From Herminiimonas sp. (lineage in GTDB: Bacteria > Pseudomonadota > Gammaproteobacteria > Burkholderiales > Burkholderiaceae_D): a DNA stretch of 64,000 nucleotides. The notes below the pieces were generated by a model, which was not told the DNA's origin, did no database searches, and saw nothing but the letters and a program-made list of their open reading frames with translations. Below, piece by piece: positions 18,313 through 26,817 of this stretch. The first letter of the stretch is position 1. Every line of letters begins with the position of its first letter. The stretch is from contig JAQGMR010000050.1 of the NCBI GenBank assembly GCA_028292265.1, positions 1-64,000 of the forward strand. Direction: 5' to 3'. The position numbers and the translations under genes were made by a program.

Positions 18313-18954
18313 CTATAGTCCTTTTTCAACCATGTCCAGCAAGCGTTGCCCGAACGCTTCGCGTTGGGCAACGCTGGTGCGCCCCAGTGGTCCTTCGGTC
18401 ATGAGCAGCGCCATGCCGTGTACAGCGGACCACGCAAGGTATTCCGCATTCTGTCGCCGCTGTGCGGACAGCAAGCCGGCGTCCAGCATGCGGTCAAGCG
18501 CCGCGCCCAGCAACTGAAATGGATTCAGCCCACTTTCTCCAGCCTTGGCTGCGTCTGCCTCAGGCTCATCGGCGATCGAAAAGGCAGTGCGAAACAATCC
18601 CGGCTCGGCCTGGGCGAAACGCAGGTAGCCGGTGCCGACCGCTCGCAGGCTGTCTCGGGCATAAGCAGCCGAGCGTCGTTCTTTCCCCAATTTTTTCAGT
18701 TCGGCTTCCATTGATTGCGCCAGAGCCGACAGCGCGAATGCGCGCACTGCCTTGAGCAATGCTTCGCGACTGGCAAAGTGCCTGTATGCGGCGTTCGGCA
18801 CCACGCCCGCTTGTCGCGTGGCCTCCCGCAGCACCACCGCATCCGGCCCACCCACGCGCGCCTGAGCGACGCCCGCTTCAAGCAGAACGCGACGCAGGTC
18901 GCCATGACGGTAGGTTGTCCGGCGCGGTGGAATGTCTGTTGTTTCGATCTCCAT
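18313..18954 (-). CDS. TetR-family transcriptional regulator with WHG-type C-terminal domain
   Basis: A 213-residue repressor. The N-terminal helix-turn-helix reads VVLREATRQAGVVPNAAYRHFASREALL at about residues 37-65. The C-terminal ligand domain ends with the WSAVHGMALLMTEGPLG signature of the TetR_C_33 (WHG) group. The start at 18954 is used because a TATAAA-like -10 on the minus strand lies at 18979-18984; the ATG at 18978 and the longer frame to 19053 would start within or before that promoter. It is divergent from the VOC gene, with two operator-like repeats between them, so it probably controls both genes (inference). Confidence 0.86.
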   Translation of the reverse strand: MEIETTDIPPRRTTYRHGDLRRVLLEAGVAQARVGGPDAVVLREATRQAGVVPNAAYRHFASREALLKAVRAFALSALAQSMEAELKKLGKERRSAAYARDSLRAVGTGYLRFAQAEPGLFRTAFSIADEPEADAAKAGESGLNPFQLLGAALDRMLDAGLLSAQRRQNAEYLAWSAVHGMALLMTEGPLGRTSVAQREAFGQRLLDMVEKGL

Positions 18955-18960
18955 CTCCAG

Positions 18961-19011
18961 ATTGTGGACGCTGTACATTTTATATGCTATCTTTATTGTA
19001 GACGGTGTACA
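18961..19011. promoter_or_regulatory. Paired TetR operator-like repeats between divergent genes
   Basis: Two 17-base direct copies, ATTGTGGACGCTGTACA (18961-18977) and ATTGTAGACGGTGTACA (18995-19011), differ at two positions and start 34 bases apart. The second contains the imperfect dyad TGTA-GACGGTG-TACA. They flank the TATAAA-like element of the TetR gene. Dyads of this kind with TGTA/TACA ends are usual for TetR operators. Confidence 0.6.
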
Positions 19012-19119
19012 CAAAGACGCAATCTTGTACGCTGCGGATTGTAACCGCCACACTGTCCATTGCGCCTGTCGCAGGCGGCGCTTCCGACCACGTTCTTCCT
19101 TTTACCGAGGACACTTATC

Positions 19120-19542
19120 ATGCAACTGACCCCCTATCTTTTTTTTGACGGAAACTGCGCTGAAGCCATGCGCTACTACGAACGCGTGCTTGGCGGAAAA
19201 ATTGAGATGATGATGACGCATGCGGAGTCGCCCATGGCAGCGGAAATGACGTCTTGCGGCGGCAGCCCGGACCGCATCATGCACGCCCGCCTGGTGTTCC
19301 CGGGAGGCAGCGCAATTCTCGCTTCGGACGCGATGGCAAACCAGCCCTACGACAAAATGAAAGGCTTTACGCTAGTGCAGCACTACGAAACGGCGGAAGA
19401 GGCCCGACGCATTTTCAATACCTTGGCCGAAGGCGGGACGATCATCATGCCGATCGATAAGACGTTTTGGGCAGAGGCCTTCGGCATTGTGACGGACCGC
19501 TTTGGCACCCCATGGATGGTGGGCGGGGCGATGCAGAAATAG
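19120..19542 (+). CDS. VOC-superfamily (PhnB-like) protein
   Basis: A 140-residue protein of the glyoxalase/bleomycin-resistance fold, PhnB/YjdN-like group. The N-terminal motif is LTPYLFFDGNCAEAMRYYERVLGG, followed by MHARLVFPGGSAILASDA, and the C-terminal end FGIVTDRFGTPWMVGG is the family hallmark. The start at 19120 follows a GAGG and matches the usual length; the longer frame from 19060 is an upstream extension. Members often have unknown substrates. It is divergent from the TetR gene and probably its target. A hairpin terminator follows within 10 bases of the stop. Confidence 0.88.
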   Translation: MQLTPYLFFDGNCAEAMRYYERVLGGKIEMMMTHAESPMAAEMTSCGGSPDRIMHARLVFPGGSAILASDAMANQPYDKMKGFTLVQHYETAEEARRIFNTLAEGGTIIMPIDKTFWAEAFGIVTDRFGTPWMVGGAMQK

Positions 19543-19547
19543 GCCGA

Positions 19548-19569
19548 GGGCGTCCGGATGGACGCCCTT
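19548..19569 (+). terminator. Hairpin terminator after VOC gene
   Basis: A perfect 8-bp stem GGGCGTCC / GGACGCCC with a GGAT loop starts 5 bases after the stop codon. Only two T residues follow, so termination may be weak or rho-assisted. Confidence 0.6.
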
Positions 19570-19778
19570 CACGCCCTATGTCGTCTCCAGTGCGTCCGTG
19601 CCGCCAAGCGTCGCCCAAGGGCCGGATCGAGTTGACCTCGCCGCCGAGTTATTTTAAAGCGACGGCAAGGGAAGCGCCACGCGGCACTGGACGCACACGG
19701 GTCGACCTTGAAGTTATGCCGCCTTGCTAAAGGCAATTGCAGAATTAGTGCATTCTGCAGGCGCGATATTGGGCTTGC

Positions 19779-20567
19779 TTAAGACTGATTTCCCTCAACG
19801 GATATTTGCAAGTCCTCCTTGCACAGATCTATCAGTTTCTTGCCCAACCGGGAAAACGCACTGCCATTGGATATCGGATCCGCCAGCTTCTGTATCCATT
19901 CGTCGATTCCCATTGACTGAGCTTTCTGCATCGCAGCTTCTAGAGTCGGCCGAAGTCTGTCCTGCTCCTTGATCTCAAGCTTATCCCAGGGTCGCGGGTG
20001 GGAGGCCTTGACGCCGGATCCATCCGCTGTCGGGGCCTGCCCTGTACCCTGATTCATCGTTCTGACCATGTCGATTTTGCAGGAGTCGCTGAGTGCAGAC
20101 GAATCCCGAAACATGGCTAGCATGGCCGAACCAACCTGGCGGCAAGCGGTCGGGCCAGCCGTCTCGGCGCCGTCGGTAATTGACTTTAAAAAATCTGACG
20201 GCTTGGGCGGCTCAGCATCGTACGCGGCAACCACTGCCGTGTGAATGGAACCGACGGAGTTGTTGTCGGCGCGGATATGGGCCATCAAAGAGTGCCTGTC
20301 ACTACGCGGCACGTGGCGCTCCAGCATTGTCTGGACGCATTCGCGTGCAGCGTTCAGCTTTCCTTGGCGCCCCGAAAAAATGTCCTCGAGTTTTCGCTGT
20401 ACTAAATTTCCGCGAGGCCTGACGTAAAAGACGATCAGGTTCCCTTCTTTCCTGGCCCGCACTTCGTGCTTCGTTGGGGACAATTCGAGCCGGTGCCCCA
20501 TCTCTCTAAAACCGGATTCGAGTTTAGCGAAGCTGGCAAACTTGCTATTAGTTACGTTGACCGGCAT
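19779..20567 (-). CDS. Orphan hypothetical protein with hrp-box-like promoter
   Basis: A 262-residue protein that matches no family I recognise. The N-terminal ~20 residues are polar (MPVNVTNSKFASFAKLESG). A basic strand-rich segment follows (HEVRARKEGNLIVFYVRPRGNLVQRKLED), then a helical stretch and a Ser/Gly/Pro-rich linker around residue 175. The C-terminal third is again helical (RPTLEAAMQKAQSMGIDEWIQKLAD). No signal peptide or membrane span is present. The ATG at 20567 follows a strong GGAGGT with 5-base spacing; the in-frame TTG at 20579 overlaps that site. Base composition is visibly less GC-rich than its neighbours. A GAACCAA...ACTCAT element lies 54 bases upstream and is shared with the ankyrin gene. 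Possible secreted effector (inference). Confidence 0.65.
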   Translation of the reverse strand: MPVNVTNSKFASFAKLESGFREMGHRLELSPTKHEVRARKEGNLIVFYVRPRGNLVQRKLEDIFSGRQGKLNAARECVQTMLERHVPRSDRHSLMAHIRADNNSVGSIHTAVVAAYDAEPPKPSDFLKSITDGAETAGPTACRQVGSAMLAMFRDSSALSDSCKIDMVRTMNQGTGQAPTADGSGVKASHPRPWDKLEIKEQDRLRPTLEAAMQKAQSMGIDEWIQKLADPISNGSAFSRLGKKLIDLCKEDLQISVEGNQS

Positions 20568-20878
20568 GTCGACCTCCAAGCATGGACGAAATTGACAACC
20601 ATTCCTGCGGTTGATGAGGGATGAGTAACATCTGGCGTACTTTGGTTCGTTAGTCGATCCAACGACATAGCCAGGCCGGAGGGTTTCCGAACGGAGTCAC
20701 CGCATTTCACCATGGCCGTAATCGCCGACAAACTATGTCGGGTGCGCCACAGCACTGGGATGGGAAGAGAACGCATGACCGCCGACTCAGGGCGCGGCCT
20801 TGCGTGGTCACGCCCTCGGGTATGGGCAGCGAGCAGCTACAGCGGCGGTGCGCCGGTGGAGCACTCTGCGTCCCAGAA
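20568..20878. other. Intergenic region upstream of the orphan low-GC gene
   Basis: About 310 bases without a credible gene. It holds the leader and the hrp-box-like element (20622-20649) of the minus-strand orphan gene. The remainder shows no convincing structure. Confidence 0.5.
20622..20649 (-). promoter_or_regulatory. hrp-box-like promoter element
   Basis: Read on the minus strand it is CGAACC-N15-TTACTCA. The HrpL-type consensus is GGAACC-N15/16-CCACNNA, so it matches 5 of 6 positions in the first block, and A-C plus the final A in the second. It shares GAACCAA and T-Y-ACTCAT, at identical spacing, with the element before the ankyrin gene (35055-35082). Confidence 0.5.
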
Positions 20879-21091
20879 CTAGTTCGTCCAGCCAGTCGGA
20901 TAAACGTCGGGTGTCGGCCGCCCGTCCGGGACCTTATCCGGCGACTGCGAAGGCGCGTTGTCCGGCGCCGGATTGCGCGGCGTGCCATCAGGCGGCCGGG
21001 GTTGTTCCGGGCGAATCCCCGGTTCGAAATCCGGTTCTGGCTGGGTGTGCCCGTGCATGGCACGAAAATAGGCAATCATCCCGGTTTTCAT
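20879..21091 (-). CDS. Small proline-rich hypothetical protein
   Basis: A 70-residue protein. A short N-terminus MKTGMIAYFRAMHGH is followed by ~55 residues rich in Pro, Asp, Glu and Gly (PEPDFEPGIRPEQPRPPDG). The start at 21091 has a GGAGAA about 6 bases upstream, which favours it over the frame to 21127. It has no signal peptide and is likely unstructured. It lies between the orphan gene and topoisomerase IB, all on the minus strand. Function unknown. Confidence 0.6.
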   Translation of the reverse strand: MKTGMIAYFRAMHGHTQPEPDFEPGIRPEQPRPPDGTPRNPAPDNAPSQSPDKVPDGRPTPDVYPTGWTN

Positions 21092-21300
21092 GATGGTTCT
21101 CCGCAAGCAGTCACAAGTGCGAACCATGAATTCACACCTCTAAAGCATAGTGCCTTAAAGAAGAACTTCATTGCGCTGGCTCACCGGTCTGGATGCGCGT
21201 GACGACGTCCGCACTGCGCTAAACGATCGGGAAAAACTGGCTCGGGAATATAGGCCGCGGTACCCTCTATAAAAGTCCGGTTTGCCCCCTGCTTACCGCG

Positions 21301-22425
21301 TCACGCCGCCTTCCGGGCCCGGCGTTTCGACGGTTTCTCGGCGTCGCTGGAAAGACGCTCCTGAAGGAAGGCCAGCACTGCAGCCTCCTCCGGCCGCAAA
21401 TCTCGTATATCGTCGGCCAGTTTTTTCCTGGCCCTGGCCTTGATCGCTTCTACCATGGTGCCATCGAGATAGGCATCGACGACCACGGGGTGCACATAGC
21501 ACTTGCGGCAAATGCTGGGCGTGTTGCCAAGCTGTCGGGCGACCGCTTCGATCGCGTTGACGACGTTCTTTTTCGCTTGGGCTGCCGAGTCAAAACGCTC
21601 GAATTCGCGCAGCGCCATGGCAGCCAACACAGTGCCCGACCACGTGCGAAAATCCTTGGCGGTATAGTCTTCACCGGTGATGGTGCGCAGGTATTCGTTG
21701 ACGTCGGCCGAGCCAACGGTACGCCGTTCCCCGTCCTCGTCGATGTACTGGAACAAATCCTGGCCCGGCAGGTCGCGGGTTCGCTTCACAATGCGCGCCA
21801 GTCGTGGATCAGTGACCCCAACGGAATGTTGGACGCCGCTCTTGCCGCGAAACTCAAACTGGACCGTGTCGCCTTTAATTTTCGCGTGCCGGTCGCGTAG
21901 GGTCGTAAGCCCGAACGATTTGTTGTTGCGGGCATATTCCTCGTTGCCGACTCGCATCATGGTTGCTTCAAGCAGTTGCACTATGGTGGCGAGCACCTTC
22001 TCCCGCGGGAGCCCGGGCAAAGCAAGCGCAGCGTCCACCGCCTTGCGAATCTTTGGCAATGCCTTGCCGAAGTTCACCATGCGCTCATATTTGGTTTCGT
22101 CGCGCACGGCCCGCCAGCGAGCGTGATAGCGGTATTGCTTGCGGCCTTTGGCGTCGCGCCCGGTCGCCTGGATGTGGCCGTTGTCCCACGGCGAAATCCA
22201 CACCCCGGTCCAGGCCGGTGGAATCGCCAAAGCTTTAAACCGCGCGAGCGACGCTTCGTCCCTGATCGGCTTCCCGTCTGGTCCGAAATAGCGGAATCCA
22301 TTCTTGATGGGTCGGCGTGAGACGCCCGGCCGATCGTCCCGCACATAACGCAGGCCCGCGTCGCGCGCGATCGTGACCCCTTCTTCCGCCGCCGCATCCG
22401 GCACCGCCGTCCCGGTGGTCGCCAT
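21301..22425 (-). CDS. DNA topoisomerase IB
   Basis: A 374-residue bacterial type IB topoisomerase of the poxvirus-like family, which relaxes supercoils through a 3'-phosphotyrosyl intermediate. The N-terminal motif YVRDDRPGVSRR and IPPAWTGVWISPWDNGHIQATGRDAKGRKQY bind DNA. The catalytic pentad is visible as Arg and Lys in the barrel (MRVGNEEYARNNKSFGLTTLRDRH; FRTWSGTVLAA) with active Tyr310 in CRKCYVHP. The C-terminal ~30 residues are Lys/Arg-rich. It is single-copy in operon terms, with 168 bases before the next gene. Confidence 0.95.
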   Translation of the reverse strand: MATTGTAVPDAAAEEGVTIARDAGLRYVRDDRPGVSRRPIKNGFRYFGPDGKPIRDEASLARFKALAIPPAWTGVWISPWDNGHIQATGRDAKGRKQYRYHARWRAVRDETKYERMVNFGKALPKIRKAVDAALALPGLPREKVLATIVQLLEATMMRVGNEEYARNNKSFGLTTLRDRHAKIKGDTVQFEFRGKSGVQHSVGVTDPRLARIVKRTRDLPGQDLFQYIDEDGERRTVGSADVNEYLRTITGEDYTAKDFRTWSGTVLAAMALREFERFDSAAQAKKNVVNAIEAVARQLGNTPSICRKCYVHPVVVDAYLDGTMVEAIKARARKKLADDIRDLRPEEAAVLAFLQERLSSDAEKPSKRRARKAA

Positions 22426-22593
22426 GGCACAGTTCCTTCGTTGTAGAAGCGTTCAGCTTATCGGATCGGCAAACTGCGTCGTTTGCGCCAACGCGAGAAG
22501 CGACGCAGCAGGTCGCTTGCAACATCAGCCAGTGAAACAGCGGGGAGCTGCCAAAGCAGTCCGCAGCCGGCCCACGAACGCCGTCGAACCTCG

Positions 22594-23763
22594 TCAAGGA
22601 CGCAGCACGACCTTCACGCACTCATCCTGCTTGTTCTTGAACATTTCGTAGCCATGCGCGGCTTCTTCAAGCGGAAGTCGGTGCGTGATGATCATGTCGG
22701 GCGCGATATCCCCGTTCTGAATCCGCTCCAGCAGTTTCGCCATGTAGCGGTGGACATGGGTCTGGCCAGTGCGAATCGTCAGCGATCGATTCATTAGCGA
22801 GCCAATCGGCATCTTGTCCATGAAGCCGCCATACACGCCAGCGATGGAGAGTGTTCCCCCATTGCGACAAGCCATCAGCGCTTCGCGCAAGGCGATCGGC
22901 CGCTCGGTTTCCAGTCGCATCGCCTGCTTTACCTTGTCATAGATGCCGATCATGCCGACACCGTGCGCCTCCATGCCGACCGCATCGATGCAGGCATCTG
23001 GACCGCGCCCGCCCGTCATTGTTTTCAGGGCTTCCAGCACGCTGACTTCTTCGTAGTCAATCGTTTCGGCCTTCGACAACTCACGTGCCATGCGCAAGCG
23101 CTCGGGAAAACGGTCGATCGCGATCACGCGCTCGGCGCCGAGCATGTAAGCACTCTGGATCGCGAACTGGCCCACCGGCCCGCAACCCCATACCGCAACG
23201 ACATGGCCCGGCTTGATGTCGCAATTCTCCGCAGCCATGTAACCCGTTGGCAGGATGTCGGACAGGAACAGCACCTGCTCGTCGTCCATGCCATCGGGGA
23301 CCTTCAGCGGGCCGACATCGGCGAACGGCACCCGCACATACTCCGCTTGCCCACCCGCATAGCCGCCAGTGAGATGCGAATAGCCAAAGATGCCGGCCGG
23401 TGAATGGCCCCACATCTTTTCCGCCATCCACGCATTGGGGTTGGAGTTCTCGCAAACCGAATACAGCTTTTCCTGGCAAAAGAAGCAGTTGCCGCAAGCG
23501 ATCGGAAACGGGATCACCACGCGGTCGCCGATCTTCAAGTTCTTGACCTGGCTGCCGAGCTCAACAACCTCGCCCATGAATTCATGACCGAGTATGTCGC
23601 CCTTCTCCATGGTGGGCACATAGCCGTCAAGCAGATGCAGATCCGAACCGCAGATCGCAGTCGAGCTCACCTTCAGGATGGCGTCGCGCGGATTGATCAG
23701 TTTCGGGTCCGGTACCGTGTCGACCTGGACCTTGTTGGTGCCGTGCCAGCAGAGTGCTCTCAT
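22594..23763 (-). CDS. Zinc-dependent alcohol dehydrogenase (formaldehyde dehydrogenase-like MDR)
   Basis: A 389-residue medium-chain dehydrogenase. It has catalytic Zn residues in [12 protein letters not shown] and [10 protein letters not shown], and a structural Zn Cys set in [15 protein letters not shown]. The Rossmann motif is [20 protein letters not shown], followed by [11 protein letters not shown], which suggests NAD. The long insert around [21 protein letters not shown] resembles glutathione-independent formaldehyde dehydrogenases. It overlaps the SRPBCC gene by 4 bases, so the pair is translationally coupled. Substrate not known. Confidence 0.9.
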   Translation of the reverse strand: MRALCWHGTNKVQVDTVPDPKLINPRDAILKVSSTAICGSDLHLLDGYVPTMEKGDILGHEFMGEVVELGSQVKNLKIGDRVVIPFPIACGNCFFCQEKLYSVCENSNPNAWMAEKMWGHSPAGIFGYSHLTGGYAGGQAEYVRVPFADVGPLKVPDGMDDEQVLFLSDILPTGYMAAENCDIKPGHVVAVWGCGPVGQFAIQSAYMLGAERVIAIDRFPERLRMARELSKAETIDYEEVSVLEALKTMTGGRGPDACIDAVGMEAHGVGMIGIYDKVKQAMRLETERPIALREALMACRNGGTLSIAGVYGGFMDKMPIGSLMNRSLTIRTGQTHVHRYMAKLLERIQNGDIAPDMIITHRLPLEEAAHGYEMFKNKQDECVKVVLRP

Positions 23764-24785
23764 CCTGGTGCTCCTTTCCTGAGCAACCGCGCCACCATAC
23801 TACGCGGGCCGGAGGACTGCCCGACCGTAGTGGTTATTTCACCGGTTTCAAGTAGCTGCCTGAAGTGCCGCAAGTCATCGTCGATCTGCATTTCCGGCTC
23901 TTCGCCAAAAAGCTTCGCGACCATGGCGCCGGGCTTGCCGCCGGGTGGTGTGTAATGGAAGTCGACACGGATCACGGTTCCGCGGCCGCCAGGGCCCGGT
24001 TCAAAGCGCACAGTGCCTGCGTTGAGGACGTCGGCGTCCTCGGTTGAATGCCATGCCAGCAGTTGGCCAGGCTGGTCGGCTGTAATTTCCGCATCCCATT
24101 CGACAGTGGACCCTGCTGGCCCCTTGGCGACCCAATGCGAAAGCCGGTCACTTTTTACGTCGATGGATTCCACATGCTCCATGAACCGCGGGAGGTTGCT
24201 GAAGTCGCGCCAGAATCGATAGCACTCGTCCGGGCTGCGATTGACGGTAACGCTTTTTTCGAAGTTGACCGCACCGGAACCACTGTTTGCACGGGAGCGT
24301 TGGAAGCGCGCCTGCTGGACGCTGGCGATGATATCGACGGCCGCAACGCCAGCCACGGCCGCCGCTGTAATCGCCAGTCGATTGCGGCGCTGACCGCGAC
24401 GTTGACCGCGTTCGGTGGCTGCCATGCCGAGCAGGGCCAGGTCCATTACATCGCCTGCCACCCGGGTCCAGATCCAGCCTGGCTTGTTGCGCACCAGGAT
24501 GCCGGCGCCGCTTGCGATCTCCCGGATCCCTATGGCCCGCATCAGTTGCGGATGGTTGCGCATGCCGGTGGCACGGGCCAGCGCACGGGGCAACAACAGC
24601 TGGGTAACGCCCATTCCGATGCTGAACCAGCCAAGCGCACGCGCCATCGGTACCACCAATGGTTGCCCCGGGCGAGTCCCGCGCGCGCGCCGCGCCGCCT
24701 GTGCTTCATCCGCTGACATGAAGGTGGACGACCTGAGGCCTGGCATGGACTGTGGTTGGGTCGTTCTCGAAATTTCCGTCTGCAT
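23760..24785 (-). CDS. SRPBCC (cyclase/dehydrase-like) membrane protein
   Basis: A 341-residue protein. The N-terminal half (~50-160) holds several hydrophobic segments ([43 protein letters not shown]). The C-terminal half (~175-320) is a SRPBCC/polyketide-cyclase fold with [34 protein letters not shown]. The combination is common beside the same type of alcohol dehydrogenase in soil bacteria. Its stop overlaps the start of that dehydrogenase gene by 4 bases. A GGAG precedes the ATG. A lipid-binding or stress role is often assumed, but the sequence does not show it. Confidence 0.85.
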   Translation of the reverse strand: MQTEISRTTQPQSMPGLRSSTFMSADEAQAARRARGTRPGQPLVVPMARALGWFSIGMGVTQLLLPRALARATGMRNHPQLMRAIGIREIASGAGILVRNKPGWIWTRVAGDVMDLALLGMAATERGQRRGQRRNRLAITAAAVAGVAAVDIIASVQQARFQRSRANSGSGAVNFEKSVTVNRSPDECYRFWRDFSNLPRFMEHVESIDVKSDRLSHWVAKGPAGSTVEWDAEITADQPGQLLAWHSTEDADVLNAGTVRFEPGPGGRGTVIRVDFHYTPPGGKPGAMVAKLFGEEPEMQIDDDLRHFRQLLETGEITTTVGQSSGPRSMVARLLRKGAPG

Positions 24786-25023
24786 GTTTTCTCCATCGCG
24801 CAGTGAGACCGCCGCATTGCTTCATGACGAATGCATGCGGCCGAGTTGTGCGAGACGACACAGGCGGACGCCCATGCCGAAACGGCAATGATGAAATTAG
24901 TCATGGAGACGTCGCAGTAGTTCCTCTGCGGCGAAAAAAGCGGCAGTGGACCGTGGGAACCGTTGCCTTTTTCAAGCGACCGCCTTTGCCGGATGCGGCG
25001 ACAGGTAAGGACGGGAGCGGGCC

Positions 25024-26172
25024 TCAGCGCGGGCTGGTTTGCCCGACGCTGTCGGCGGTGTGGCCGGCGCTGTGAGCATCGGCGCTGGATTCCTCAACGT
25101 GGATAGGTATCACGAGGCGAAGCTCGGAGCCGCTGCCCTCTATGTCTTCAATTACCAGTTCGCCGCCAAGTGAATGCGCGCGCTCGGCCATGCCCATCAG
25201 GGTGAGGGTGCTTGCCCGACGCCGGTTGTTCGGATAGATGCCAACCCCGTTGTCGCGCATATCGAGGTACAGGAACCCGTCCCGCGCGCGCAGCGCAATA
25301 TGCACGCGGGTAATTTGCGAGTGACGGCGGACATGGAGTAGCGCGTCCTGCAAAATGCGGAAGACTGCCGTGGCCTGGGTATCGCTCAGGCCCTCGTCGC
25401 ATTGTTCCGCCTCGAACTCACAGGCAACGCCAGTAGATCGCCGAAATTCAGCGACCTGCCACTCGGCGGCGGCCACCAGGCCGATGTCGAGCACGGGCGG
25501 CCGCAGGTGATTCATGATGCTGCGCACGGAGCGAATCGTTGCATCGATGTTTCCAAGCGCCATGTCGACCCGGCGTGCAAGGATGCGGTGGCGGTGTCCG
25601 GTGCGGTTCTGGAGCATGGTGACATCAAGTCGCAGGGCCATCAGGTTTTGGCCGAGGTCGTCGTGAATCTCCCGTGCGATGCGCTTCCGCTCCTCTTCAC
25701 GGATCTGTTCCTGATGGGCCGCCAACTGGCGCAGCGTGTCCTGTGCTTCATGCAGGGATCGCTCAGCCGTTCGACGCACGTCTACTTCGTGCTCAAGCTG
25801 CTCTATGAAGCGCTGCAGTCGCGCCGCCGCCGGCACGTTGGGCGCACGAATCACCAGCCGGACAAGAAGCGCCGCCCCGGCCAGAAGCACTGCGGCAGCA
25901 ATGCCGTGGAGGGCCGCATCGCCCCCTACGGCCGGGTGCGGCAGGGTCTGCGAAGCCAGCAAAAATGCAGCGGCGCCGAGTGCGAGGCCGGCTAAAACCA
26001 GAAGCGACCATCCGTCAAGTCTTCGCCCCCGCACCTCGTTGCGCCCAGGTTGTCGCCAGCGCGCCCAGAGCAAGGCGACTGGCACCGCGGCGCACGTCAA
26101 AACCGCGGTCCAATGCAGCAGGAAACCGCCCCATAAGGGGGACGGGACCAGGCTTTGAACCCCTACCAGCAT
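25024..26172 (-). CDS. Sensor histidine kinase of the NarX/DegS type, with altered ATPase boxes
   Basis: 382 residues. Three or so N-terminal membrane helices (1-110) form a membrane-bound input, followed by a coiled coil and the HisKA_3 dimerisation helix EERKRIAREIHDDLGQNLMALRLD with phospho-acceptor His170. The ATPase domain follows: the N-box reads ILQDALLHVRRHS, where the usual Asn is His, and the G2 region reads STLTLMGMAERA, where a Gly is usual at the third position. The DNGVG box is intact. No response regulator is adjacent. The two changes may weaken ATP binding (inference). Confidence 0.85.
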   Translation of the reverse strand: MLVGVQSLVPSPLWGGFLLHWTAVLTCAAVPVALLWARWRQPGRNEVRGRRLDGWSLLVLAGLALGAAAFLLASQTLPHPAVGGDAALHGIAAAVLLAGAALLVRLVIRAPNVPAAARLQRFIEQLEHEVDVRRTAERSLHEAQDTLRQLAAHQEQIREEERKRIAREIHDDLGQNLMALRLDVTMLQNRTGHRHRILARRVDMALGNIDATIRSVRSIMNHLRPPVLDIGLVAAAEWQVAEFRRSTGVACEFEAEQCDEGLSDTQATAVFRILQDALLHVRRHSQITRVHIALRARDGFLYLDMRDNGVGIYPNNRRRASTLTLMGMAERAHSLGGELVIEDIEGSGSELRLVIPIHVEESSADAHSAGHTADSVGQTSPR

Positions 26173-26177
26173 GGTGG

Positions 26178-26206
26178 AACTCTCAGGCGAAAAACTCTCA
26201 GGCGAA
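26178..26206. repeat. 14-base tandem repeat at the start of the kinase gene
   Basis: AACTCTCAGGCGAA occurs perfectly twice (26178-26191 and 26193-26206) with one base between. It lies just upstream of the kinase ATG, in its leader. No dyad or known riboswitch fold is evident. Confidence 0.7.
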
Positions 26207-26259
26207 GAAGGTGCGACCAGAAAAACAGAGCGACTGTGCCAGCAGTGCGCCCTTGAAGT

Positions 26260-26637
26260 TTAGGACTGAATCAATCCACTTGCCGCACCCACCATTAGCG
26301 TGATGGTCGCGAGCAATGCAATGCCGAAGCCCGCTCCCCGTCGTTTCGGATCCTTGTAGTAGCCGAGCGCATAGATGATTCGGCCAACCACCCAGACTGC
26401 GCCGGCGATCGCCGCCCATTCGTCATCAAGGGCGACAGCGCAAAGCCACATTGCCGGAAGATGAAGCACAAGCTGTTCCAGCGTATTGATCTGCACTCGC
26501 AAGACGCTCTGGAATTGGACCGGCCCATCCATTGTCGGGGCATCGATCCCGAACTTGCCGCGTGCACGGCCGACATTGTAAATAGTCCAGATGTAGAGAA
26601 GTAATGCGGCAAGCGTGCTCCAGGCGGTCCAATACAT
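26260..26637 (-). CDS. MAPEG family membrane protein
   Basis: A 125-residue protein with four hydrophobic segments. It carries the membrane-associated eicosanoid/glutathione metabolism signature VQINTLEQLVLHLPAMWL near residue 49, followed by GRIIYALGYYKDPKRRGAGFGI. Bacterial members are putative glutathione S-transferase-like membrane enzymes, and activity is unproven. The start at 26637 gives the family's usual length; the longer frame to 27198 overlaps the plus-strand dioxygenase and is spurious. Confidence 0.88.
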   Translation of the reverse strand: MYWTAWSTLAALLLYIWTIYNVGRARGKFGIDAPTMDGPVQFQSVLRVQINTLEQLVLHLPAMWLCAVALDDEWAAIAGAVWVVGRIIYALGYYKDPKRRGAGFGIALLATITLMVGAASGLIQS

Positions 26638-26817
26638 TGTCGGCTCCAGATGATGAGGAATGGAAATACTACGCGAGTATCGCAGGCCGCGAGCCGAATC
26701 GGGGCAAACCGCTGCTGAAGCCGGCCGCGTCCCCCATTTGCTTGCATCGATAAGCCGCCACACACTGCGGGACCGCAATTTGCGGGATAATTTCGGCTCA
26801 TTCGATTCCAGCGCCCC

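Noticed and set aside
26178-26206. ACTCTCAGG repeats like the conserved end of a glycine riboswitch.
   Set aside because: Only this phrase matches. The opening GGAGAG stem and the GCCGAAGG core are missing, and no plus-strand gene follows within 600 bases. Kept only as a tandem repeat.
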